Shown here piece by piece: positions 1 through 6,472 of a stretch of DNA of 11,660 nucleotides. Position 1 is the first letter of the stretch. Each line of letters begins with the position of its first letter. Position numbers and translations under genes: made by a program. Source of the DNA: CAKRJP01 sp963634745 (GTDB lineage: Bacteria; Bacillota; Clostridia; Lachnospirales; Lachnospiraceae); contig CAVHCX010000038.1 of the NCBI GenBank assembly GCA_963634745.1, positions 1 through 11,660 of the forward strand. Reading direction: 5' to 3'. The notes beneath the pieces were generated by a model. It was not told where the DNA came from, did not search any database, and saw only the letters and a program-made list of their open reading frames with translations.

Positions 1-1038
1 TTTTGATTTGTCTACCTGAGCCACGAAGTCGGCAAACTGCTGCTGAAGCTCAATAGGCGGCAATGGCAATTCAAAACCTTCAACCTGCTTCTTGTTGACC
101 TTTGGCAAATTTGTTCTGTTGCTGAAAGCCAAAATATAATCGAGAAAATACTTGCTCCTCATTGTGTAAGCAAGATATTCTTTTTCACAAATCCCATCTT
201 TTGCTAGTATAGGGTACGCGTCAGCAGAACAAACTCCAACAAAATCCGGCATTGCAACCTTATTGAGATTTGGACGTATCTTACTGTAGATGATGTGGTT
301 TTCAGAAAAAAGATATTTGCCGCTAATAACACCATCCTCAGCAACAGTTCTGTATCCACTCAAACGACCTGTTCCCTTCTCTATGCTATCAATCCCAATA
401 TGCGGATAATCTTCATAGCCTTTAAAATCATGTATCATGTTTGTATCAATCTCAGCACATTCAGTAAAGGCAACTATAGGCCAGCCTTTGCTATTGCTTT
501 TCAGATCTCCAAACAATTCCATAAATCGGGATTTCACAAGTTCATCTAATGCATTAATCTGCTGCTCATGTTTGTCAATCAAATCAGATATGCAATCCAA
601 TTCATCCGCTATTCTCTTCTGCTCCTCTAAGTTTGGAAGATAAAACGGCAAAGCATTAAATACTGATCTAGTCAGATGTTTCATTGTTGCACCATGAGCC
701 TGCGGCCCTGCTTTTTCAAGAATATACTCAACTTGATGGATATAAAAAGGCTTTAAAACATGTTTTTCATCAAGGATAACTTTGAAAATATGTTGATTTA
801 AAAAAGATTTCTCACCTTTCCAAACATATATACCTAAACTTGCAGACCATGAAATTAATATATCTCCTTCTAGAACTTCATACTTAGAATCAATAGTTCC
901 ATTAAAACGATTCATCTGATATGAATTTCCAGTCAAATCTTGAATCCTTATAATTGGGGCCCCCTCATTCGACCAATCAGATGGTTTGAATGCATATCCA
1001 TTTATATAGGATGCAATATCACCTAATTTAGTTTTCAT
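1..1038 (-). CDS. hsdS: Type I restriction enzyme specificity subunit HsdS (partial, C-terminus off the left edge)
   Basis: DNA-recognition subunit of a type I restriction-modification complex; it positions HsdM (and HsdR) on a bipartite target. The frame is open for 346 codons from ATG at 1038 to position 1. Translation shows the usual plan: a first target-recognition domain (residues 1-125, opening MKTKLGDIASYINGYAFKPS), a central conserved helix starting near residue 134 (LPNLEEQKRIADEL) and running through LVKSRFMELFGD, a second recognition domain, and the start of the second conserved helix near the edge (LPLPPIELQQQFADF). Family members are usually about 380-420 aa, so roughly 40-70 residues are missing. 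The start ATG overlaps the hsdM stop as ATGA, which implies translational coupling. The two recognition domains determine the methylation target, which cannot be read from sequence alone. Recognition of the family is firm. Confidence 0.93.
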   Translation of the reverse strand, partial: MKTKLGDIASYINGYAFKPSDWSNEGAPIIRIQDLTGNSYQMNRFNGTIDSKYEVLEGDILISWSASLGIYVWKGEKSFLNQHIFKVILDEKHVLKPFYIHQVEYILEKAGPQAHGATMKHLTRSVFNALPFYLPNLEEQKRIADELDCISDLIDKHEQQINALDELVKSRFMELFGDLKSNSKGWPIVAFTECAEIDTNMIHDFKGYEDYPHIGIDSIEKGTGRLSGYRTVAEDGVISGKYLFSENHIIYSKIRPNLNKVAMPDFVGVCSADAYPILAKDGICEKEYLAYTMRSKYFLDYILAFSNRTNLPKVNKKQVEGFELPLPPIELQQQFADFVAQVDKSK

Positions 1039-2567
1039 AGCATCCCCCTCAATTCTTTCAAACCTGCCGTAATCTCCTCCTCCAGCTTATCCAGCTTATC
1101 CAGGATCTCGCTTGTCGGCGGATACTCTACAGGCACATACTCTGTTTTTTTGTATTTGTTGATGGATAAATCATATCCATTATCTACAATCTCATCTTTT
1201 GGAACGAAAAAGCTCTGCTCAGTACGTTCACGCTCTTCTTCCTGATCCAGGTGGTGGAATCGCTCAATAATATCCGGAATATCATTCTCACTGATCTCAG
1301 AACGCTTATCGTCCAGACTGAAACCATCTGCTTTCATATCATAGAACCATACTTTATCGGTTCCACCTGCACCGGTCTTTGTAAATACCAATACCGCTGT
1401 AGATACTCCGGCATAAGGCTTGAACACTCCGGAAGGCATTGAAATCACTGCCCGGAGCTGATGATTTTCTACCAGTTCTTTGCGGATAGACTTATGTGCT
1501 TTTGAAGATCCAAACAATACTCCATCAGGCACAATACAAGCACACCGACCACCTTTCTTAAGCATTCTTAAAAACAATGCTAAAAATAACAGCTCTGTCT
1601 TCTTTGTATTGGTCACAGCCTTCAGGTTATCGTTAATGCTTTCAGCATCTACCGTTCCTTTGAAAGGCGGATTTGCTAAGCACATGGTATATTTTTCACT
1701 GATTTCATTCTGCTTGGACACGCTGTCCTTGTAATCAATATCCGGATTGCTGATTGAATGCAGCATCAGGTTCATTGCAGAAATGCGAAGCATGGTGCGG
1801 TCTGTATCAAAACCCGAAAATGCCGGACCCGCAAAATGATCCCATTGCTTTTCTGTCATTGTGTCTTCGTATTTCTTACGGATGTATTCTGCTGAGCTAA
1901 CCAAAAATCCGGCTGTACCGCATGCAGGATCACATATTGTATCATCCGGTGTAGGGGAGAGAAGCTCTACCATCATCTCACGGATATGCTTTGGTGTACG
2001 GAACTGTCCATTCTGACCGGCTGTAGCTAGCTTTCCAAGCATATACTCATAGAGATCGCCCTGCATATCCAGATCTGCAATATCATGTTCATACAGATCA
2101 TCTAGACCTGTGATGATTTTCTGCAACACCTGTGGCGTTGGAATCAGGAACATGGCATCTTCCATATATCTCGCAAATGCTGTGCTTCCTTGAGATTCCA
2201 CTACAGTATCATCTTGAACTTCGATCATTTCACCTTGCTCATTAAAATCCGGCAAGCATCCATTTTTTAGAGACTTAATAGCCGGGAAGATTCTCTGAGA
2301 CATTACTGCATAAATATCTCGCGGATCATTATTTTTGAATTTGCTCCAACGCATTGACTGACCAGACGGTGTCTGCGGAAAGATCTTAGGCATCGCCTCT
2401 CCAGTCATATTTTCAAATTCTTCATTCTCTAATTCTTTTTCATCTAATGAACGGATGAACATCAAATAAGTGAGCTGTTCAATTACAGTCAAGGGATTTG
2501 TAATTCCACCTGCCCAGATATCTGTCCAGATTTTATCTACCTTATTTTTGATAGCACCTGTTATCAT
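1035..2567 (-). CDS. hsdM: Type I restriction-modification DNA methyltransferase subunit HsdM
   Basis: N6-adenine methyltransferase subunit of a type I system; with HsdS it forms the modification enzyme. The 510-aa length is normal. An N-terminal helical HsdM_N domain covers about residues 5-165 (DKIWTDIWAGG...). Then come GQFRTPKHIREMMVEL (187-202), the SAM-binding motif DPACGTAGF (213-221) and the catalytic NPPF (299-302), all intact. The ATG at 2567 lies 2 nt after the stop of the HTH gene, with an AGGAGGG ribosome binding site inside that gene's last codons. The stop overlaps the hsdS start. The three genes are therefore one coupled operon driven from the promoter at 2854-2882. No hsdR lies upstream; it may be beyond the left edge. 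No damage is seen, so an active methylase is expected. Confidence 0.96.
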   Translation of the reverse strand: MITGAIKNKVDKIWTDIWAGGITNPLTVIEQLTYLMFIRSLDEKELENEEFENMTGEAMPKIFPQTPSGQSMRWSKFKNNDPRDIYAVMSQRIFPAIKSLKNGCLPDFNEQGEMIEVQDDTVVESQGSTAFARYMEDAMFLIPTPQVLQKIITGLDDLYEHDIADLDMQGDLYEYMLGKLATAGQNGQFRTPKHIREMMVELLSPTPDDTICDPACGTAGFLVSSAEYIRKKYEDTMTEKQWDHFAGPAFSGFDTDRTMLRISAMNLMLHSISNPDIDYKDSVSKQNEISEKYTMCLANPPFKGTVDAESINDNLKAVTNTKKTELLFLALFLRMLKKGGRCACIVPDGVLFGSSKAHKSIRKELVENHQLRAVISMPSGVFKPYAGVSTAVLVFTKTGAGGTDKVWFYDMKADGFSLDDKRSEISENDIPDIIERFHHLDQEEERERTEQSFFVPKDEIVDNGYDLSINKYKKTEYVPVEYPPTSEILDKLDKLEEEITAGLKELRGML

Positions 2568-2569
2568 AT

Positions 2570-2797
2570 TTATTTTTCTCCCTCCTGAGCAAATTTTCCC
2601 TGCTCATTCTGTTTATGTTTGATATACTTTCCACTCTTTACTCTTGCATCTTTCGGCTTCTCAGCATCTGCCGGTACAGCCCATACAGTACCAATTCGCA
2701 TGATCCCCGGAATGCGTCCTTCCGAGCAAAGCACCTGTACACGCCTTTTTGATAAGCCCCATTTTTCTGCTGTCTGAGCAATTGAAAGATATTCCAT
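2570..2797 (-). CDS. Small helix-turn-helix protein leading the hsd operon
   Basis: A 75-aa protein with a MerR/excisionase-type winged HTH in its first 50 residues: SIAQTAEKWGLSKRRVQVLC followed by EGRIPG...GTVWAVP, the typical helix-turn-helix and wing of the HTH_17 group. The tail is short and strongly basic (KSGKYIKHKQ). Such proteins bind DNA as small regulators or recombination directionality factors. Here it is the first gene after the promoter, 2 nt ahead of hsdM, so it probably tunes expression of the restriction-modification genes or simply travels with them. The ATG at 2797 has GGAG about 10 nt upstream. A longer overlapping frame (up to 2841) was rejected because it lacks family features. 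The HTH assignment is confident; the regulatory target is inference. Confidence 0.85.
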   Translation of the reverse strand: MEYLSIAQTAEKWGLSKRRVQVLCSEGRIPGIMRIGTVWAVPADAEKPKDARVKSGKYIKHKQNEQGKFAQEGEK

Positions 2798-2853
2798 AAG
2801 TCAAATTCTCCATTGTCTTCTTCAACCGTTTTTAACTGCAAAAGCTCAAATAT

Positions 2854-2882
2854 ATTATAGTCTTAATGGCGAATAATGTCAA
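2854..2882 (-). promoter_or_regulatory. Sigma-70-type promoter of the HTH-hsdM-hsdS operon
   Basis: Reading the minus strand, TTGACA (2882-2877) and TATAAT (2859-2854) are both perfect consensus hexamers separated by exactly 17 nt. The predicted start, near 2847, gives a leader of about 50 nt before the HTH ATG at 2797. The spacer holds a CATTA direct repeat that could be a binding site, but that is weak. Confidence 0.85.
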
Positions 2883-3246
2883 TTTTAGGCTGTCGGTTAG
2901 AGCTAACACTTCAATAAATTATCTTTGGTTTACGCAACTTTTAGTTCGAGGACTAGATATTCCAACGTATCTCTGAATGAAGATTTTGTAATCCAGAGCA
3001 AGTTTCGCCTTGGCTGCCAGTAATTCATTTCATGAATCACCGCAACCGGCAACTTGTTGGGGAACTCGCGCCTCCCCAAACCCACCTGAAAGCCATGATT
3101 TTCTAAATTTTTTGAGAAATTTTCAATTTTCTTCAACCATTTCGGATTTATCCGTCCCCATCTAAGATATAGGAGATGTCAATCAGGCTTTGGTTCCTTG
3201 CGTCACAGTCTTTGATGTCTCCGAGCATCAAAGGGAGGAAAAATTT
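2883..3246. other. Candidate origin of transfer (oriT) and mob leader region
   Basis: This gene-free stretch between the hsd promoter and mobC is dense in inverted repeats, as expected of an oriT next to its relaxase genes. Seen directly: GTTAG-AG-CTAAC (2896-2907); ATTCAT-TTC-ATGAAT (3023-3037); a 7-bp stem TTGGGGA/TCCCCAA around a 9-nt GC-rich loop (3057-3079); a TTTCT/AGAAA repeat near 3100-3120; and an 8-bp stem just before the mobC ribosome site. The GC-rich part at about 3038-3090 contrasts with AT-rich flanks. No nic sequence could be assigned with confidence. A 68-codon minus-strand reading (2930-3136) crosses this region but is better explained as chance. Placement next to MobC and relaxase is the main argument. 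Confidence 0.5.
3210..3233 (+). promoter_or_regulatory. Hairpin abutting the mobC ribosome binding site
   Basis: CTTTGATG (3210-3217) and CATCAAAG (3226-3233) form a perfect 8-bp inverted repeat with an 8-nt loop, and the last paired G is the first G of the GGGAGG Shine-Dalgarno (3233-3238). In DNA it could be an operator for the MobC ribbon-helix-helix protein; in RNA it could limit ribosome access. Confidence 0.45.
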
Positions 3247-3624
3247 ATGGCAAGACCTAAGAAAAATCTGCCGCCAGCCCGCACTCACCGCATCACCGTC
3301 AGGCTCACGGATGAGATGTTCGATGTAGTGACAAGGGACGCAAAAGCGGCCAACTTATCCAATGCCGAGTACATCCGGCAATTGATTTTAAAACGAACCA
3401 TCAAATATGCGCCAACCATCGTTCATGATGACACGAAGATCATTCAGGAGTTGGGGCGCATGGGCAAGATTGGAAGCAACCTCAATCAGATTGCCCGCTA
3501 CTTAAATCAGGGTGGCAGCATGACCAATCCCTTGGCAAAGGAACTCCGCGAAACCCTGTGGCATCTCACCGATTGCTGCAACACACTGAATCAGAAAGTT
3601 GAGGAAGAATATGGCCGTTATTAA
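3247..3624 (+). CDS. mobC: MobC-like mobilization accessory protein (ribbon-helix-helix)
   Basis: A 125-aa relaxosome accessory protein that binds near oriT and helps the relaxase melt and nick it. A basic N-terminus (MARPKKNLPP) leads into a ribbon-helix-helix (HRITVRLTDEMFDVV, about 14-28, then helix NAEYIRQLI). The MobC signature GKIGSNLNQIARYLNQGG spans about 73-90. I chose the ATG at 3247, which has GGGAGG 8 nt upstream; a TTG 57 nt earlier would add a tail with no family similarity. Its stop lies 14 nt inside the relaxase gene, so the two are coupled. RHH accessory proteins commonly repress their own operon, which would fit the inverted repeats upstream. Family assignment is confident. 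Confidence 0.92.
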   Translation: MARPKKNLPPARTHRITVRLTDEMFDVVTRDAKAANLSNAEYIRQLILKRTIKYAPTIVHDDTKIIQELGRMGKIGSNLNQIARYLNQGGSMTNPLAKELRETLWHLTDCCNTLNQKVEEEYGRY

Positions 3625-5236
3625 ACACATTGCAATCAAAAATTCCAGTTACACTGCCGCCGTGCAGTATCTAAGCTACAAGCACGATGAGTACGCCAAC
3701 AAGCCCATTCTGGATGAGTCCGGAAATATGATCCTGCGGGATTCTTTTCTGTTGGAGGGTATCAACTGCTCACCCACGACTTATGGCATGGAATGCAGTC
3801 GCACCAATGAGCATTTTGGCAAAAATAAAGACCGTTCCGAGATCAAAGCCCACCACTATATCATCAGCTTTGATCCCAGAGACCGGGACGAAAACGGTCT
3901 CACTGCGGAGCATGCCCAGGAGCTTGGGCTTGCCTTTGCAAAGAAGAATTTTCCCGGGCATCAGGTGCTGGTCTGCACCCATCCGGACGGGCATAATTCT
4001 GCAGGAAACATTCACGTTCACATTGTGCTGAACAGCGTCCGCGCCTTCGATGTGCCTCAGGAAAATTTCATGGAAAGACCTGGGGATGCTCTGGCCGGAC
4101 ATAAGCATCATGTCACGAAGAATTTTCTGGAATATCTGAAGCAGGAAACTATGGAAATGTGCCAGCGAGAAAAGCTGAATCAGGTGGATCTCATGAGCCC
4201 CGCCAAGGTGAGAATTACCGACAGGGAGTACTGGGCACAGAGGCGCGGGCAGAAAAAAATCGACGATGCATTTGTCCCATCACCGGACGCTCCGGATCAG
4301 AAGCCGCCCCGCTACGAAACCCAGAAAATGATCCTCAGAAGATCCATTACCGAGACTGCCAAAGACTCCTCTTCCTTCTGGGAATTTGAGAAGAAATTGT
4401 TTGAAAATTATGGAATCGCCGTGCACGAAAGCCGCGGTGCCATCAGCTACATTTTGCCGGGCCGAAACAAACCCATCCGAGGCCGTTCCCTGGGGACGGA
4501 TTTCGAAAAAGCAGCCCTCATACATTTCTTTATGGGAAAGGAAAAGCAAAATAAGCCAAACGGAAATTACCGGAAGCACCTTTCTTCCAAAGGCCAGAAG
4601 GTTATTTCTACGGATAGAAAATCCATCGGCCTCATTACGGATCTTGACACCTGTATTAAGGCACAGCAAAGCCCGGCTTATGCCAGAGCCGTGAAGATCG
4701 GCAACCTGCAGCAAATGGCCCAGACTAGGAATTTTCTTACGGAGCAGGGCATTGATTCTCTGGAAGAATTGGAGCGAATCTGCTCTTCCACCAAGGCTAA
4801 TTGCGATGAAAAACTTACCCTGCTAAAGGCTACCGAAGCCGACTTAAGACAGACCAACGCCCTCATCCACGCGACCGGCCAGTACCTTTCTACCAAGGCT
4901 GTGCATTCGGAATACCTGAAGGCGAAGAATAAGAAAAAATTCCGCGAAGAACATTCCTCCCAGCTCGCCATTTACGATGCGGCTCGGAAGGAACTGCGGG
5001 AAAATTATGGGGATGAAAAATTCATGACTATGAAAATGCTGAAAGGAAAGAAGGCCGGTTTGACAGCCACAAAAAATGCCCGGTATGAGGATTTCTGCTT
5101 TGCCAGATCCAAGCATCGGGAAATTCAGAATGTGGAAAGGAATGTTAGAAGTATGCTGGATCTGAAGCCTGAAATTGAGCAGGAAAAGGGAGATGTTCAG
5201 AGACAGGATTCTAGCGATACAAAAGACAGAAATTAA
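3611..5236 (+). CDS. MOBP-type relaxase / mobilization nuclease
   Basis: A 541-aa transesterase that nicks oriT and stays covalently bound to the 5' end during transfer. The relaxase domain (PF03432-type) fills about residues 1-240: an N-terminal YL motif (Y20, the likely nicking tyrosine, by analogy with the RP4 TraI group), HHYIISF (81-87), and the metal-binding histidine motif HPDG...NIHVHIVLN (124-141, with H135 and H137). The C-terminal half is charged and partly coiled coil (about 360-520). The ATG at 3611 is preceded by GAGGAAG within the end of mobC; a TTG four codons earlier is less likely. No VirD4-like coupling protein or channel genes follow, so transfer would need a helper element. 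GC content and codon use are richer than in the flanking operons, suggesting separate acquisition. The gene looks intact. Confidence 0.94.
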   Translation: MAVIKHIAIKNSSYTAAVQYLSYKHDEYANKPILDESGNMILRDSFLLEGINCSPTTYGMECSRTNEHFGKNKDRSEIKAHHYIISFDPRDRDENGLTAEHAQELGLAFAKKNFPGHQVLVCTHPDGHNSAGNIHVHIVLNSVRAFDVPQENFMERPGDALAGHKHHVTKNFLEYLKQETMEMCQREKLNQVDLMSPAKVRITDREYWAQRRGQKKIDDAFVPSPDAPDQKPPRYETQKMILRRSITETAKDSSSFWEFEKKLFENYGIAVHESRGAISYILPGRNKPIRGRSLGTDFEKAALIHFFMGKEKQNKPNGNYRKHLSSKGQKVISTDRKSIGLITDLDTCIKAQQSPAYARAVKIGNLQQMAQTRNFLTEQGIDSLEELERICSSTKANCDEKLTLLKATEADLRQTNALIHATGQYLSTKAVHSEYLKAKNKKKFREEHSSQLAIYDAARKELRENYGDEKFMTMKMLKGKKAGLTATKNARYEDFCFARSKHREIQNVERNVRSMLDLKPEIEQEKGDVQRQDSSDTKDRN

Positions 5237-5243
5237 AATTCAT

Positions 5244-5293
5244 AAAAAAACAGCCCAAGAGGTATTGTGAATATGTCACTTGCCTCAGGGCTG
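5244..5293 (-). terminator. Rho-independent terminator of the 8011-5305 operon
   Basis: On the minus strand a long hairpin built from CAGCCC/GGGCTG, GAGG/CCTC and GTG/CAC steps (5251-5293) is followed directly by seven T (A-run 5244-5250). It begins 12 nt after the operon's last stop codon. It also lies just past the relaxase stop but lacks a T-run in that direction. Confidence 0.8.
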
Positions 5294-5304
5294 CTGTTAG
5301 CGTC

Positions 5305-6135
5305 TTATTCAATTTTTGTGATTGCCTGTGTAATGGCATCTGTCAAATCATATTGCTCATCATCACTCAGCAAGTATGATGTTCTAATAACCATCGTTCC
5401 TACAATAGCATATGAGCCAGAATATAAAATTGTATCGTCAAACTCTTTAAGATACTCTACTCTGTTCTCTGCTTCCTTCAATGTTCCATAACTTTCGATT
5501 GCTCCACCACAATCGGTTCCTTTATCAATAATAGAATCTCCAGGCACCGAGGAATCATCCACTTTATCATAAGAAAAATAGATGCATGACACATAGCCAT
5601 CTTCCTTATTCAGCATACCATTTGGATCATCATCCTTCGTAACAGCCTCAACTTTCTGAACACCATCTACAGATTGCAATCTTCCTATCAGCCATGCTTC
5701 ATCTGGTACGGTAATCTGTTCTACGACTCTTACATTTTCTTCAAGTGCTTCAGACATTTCCTCCAGCGTAGCTACATCCTTCAGGATTTTCTCCTTGCTA
5801 TTGCCACCCATTACAGATATGATCACTGCAAAATATGATTCCGAAACACGATCCAAAGTATCTGCTTTTGTAATTAATCCATCAATATTGGCCAGCGAAG
5901 TTTTCGCCGCCGCATCGTTATATTTTTCCGCTACTGTATTGTAGTTCTCCACTGCTACATTGTAATTTTTTGTGGCATTTTGTGCTGGAATAATCAATGA
6001 TACAAACAAAGTTCCTGCAACTACTGCCATGGCAAGTACGCATACAATAAATACCTTTTTCCACGGTCTCTTTTTGTTTTCTGTACTATTATTTTCAGTG
6101 GTATCAGCTTGTTTTTCTACAGCATTCTTTTTCAT
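5305..6135 (-). CDS. Membrane-anchored surface protein of unknown function
   Basis: A 276-aa protein that I recognise only as a recurring uncharacterised type. A charged, Asn/Glu-rich cytoplasmic N-terminus (1-26) is followed by one transmembrane helix (about 27-49, KKVFIVCVLAMAVVAG...), an alpha-helical coiled-coil-like stretch (55-140, with a NYN repeat), and an extracellular C-terminal domain (about 142-276). That domain carries motifs I remember from many Firmicutes and Actinobacteria surface proteins: DPNGMLNKEDGY, VPGDSIIDKGTD, GGAIESYGT and VGTMVIRTSYLL. N-in/C-out topology is expected. The ATG at 6135 overlaps the previous stop as ATGA, with GAGGGAG upstream, so it is the last coupled gene of the operon. 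C184 and C209 could pair outside the cell. Function is unknown; partner, receptor or immunity roles for the exported first gene are guesses. Confidence 0.85.
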   Translation of the reverse strand: MKKNAVEKQADTTENNSTENKKRPWKKVFIVCVLAMAVVAGTLFVSLIIPAQNATKNYNVAVENYNTVAEKYNDAAAKTSLANIDGLITKADTLDRVSESYFAVIISVMGGNSKEKILKDVATLEEMSEALEENVRVVEQITVPDEAWLIGRLQSVDGVQKVEAVTKDDDPNGMLNKEDGYVSCIYFSYDKVDDSSVPGDSIIDKGTDCGGAIESYGTLKEAENRVEYLKEFDDTILYSGSYAIVGTMVIRTSYLLSDDEQYDLTDAITQAITKIE

Positions 6136-6458
6136 TTCAGAAGCTCCCTCTCAAATTTGTTAATTGCCTTTCTGGCTGTATGCTGCTTTATCAAGCCTTC
6201 CCTTGCATAACAACAAACGTCCAGACTATTCTTATTCTTTTTTATGATAATATAAGCCGTATTTTTATTTCCTATTCCGGCCGCTAGCGTTCCAATATAA
6301 TACTCTTCTTCCAAGTTTTCTTGAAGTAGAGTTCCAATTTTCAACAATGTATCCCTAATCTTCAGCATGCTAACATCTGTTGCTATTTCTCTAGTTTCAA
6401 CAAGTTTCTCCTTTATCCGGATAAACTCACTTAATTTTTTTATTAACCCTTTATTCAT
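6132..6458 (-). CDS. Small cytosolic protein, middle gene of the exported-protein operon
   Basis: A 108-aa protein that I do not recognise. It has no signal peptide or membrane helix. The N-terminal half is helical and charged (KKLSEFIRIKEKLVETREIA), then comes a probable beta segment (YYIGTLAAGIGNKNTAYIIIKK) and a short C-terminal helix rich in Lys and Arg. I prefer the ATG at 6458, which has AGAGGGG 5 nt upstream. An in-frame ATG at 6473 would add five residues and overlaps the preceding stop (TAATG) but has a poor ribosome site; both are possible. The stop overlaps the next gene by ATGA. The size and the place between an exported protein and a membrane protein would suit a chaperone or cognate partner, but that is inference. 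Confidence 0.8.
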   Translation of the reverse strand: MNKGLIKKLSEFIRIKEKLVETREIATDVSMLKIRDTLLKIGTLLQENLEEEYYIGTLAAGIGNKNTAYIIIKKNKNSLDVCCYAREGLIKQHTARKAINKFERELLK

Positions 6459-6472
6459 AACGTCCCCTCTCA

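Noticed and set aside
295..643. Two plus-strand frames inside the hsdS region
   Set aside because: Both are antisense to the continuous hsdS reading frame.
2638..2841. 67-codon minus-strand frame overlapping the small HTH gene
   Set aside because: It is an out-of-frame shadow of the HTH gene, which has a clear domain and a ribosome site.
2930..3136. 68-codon minus-strand frame between the hsd promoter and mobC
   Set aside because: It spans the inverted repeats of the presumed oriT, has no clear ribosome site and shows no recognisable domain; its translation mirrors structured DNA.
3190..3246. 19-residue N-terminal extension of MobC from a TTG codon
   Set aside because: No ribosome site at the TTG; the stretch contains the hairpin and the Shine-Dalgarno of the ATG at 3247.
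4280..4714. 144-codon minus-strand frame inside the relaxase
   Set aside because: Shadow of the GC-richer relaxase gene, without a start signal or family similarity.
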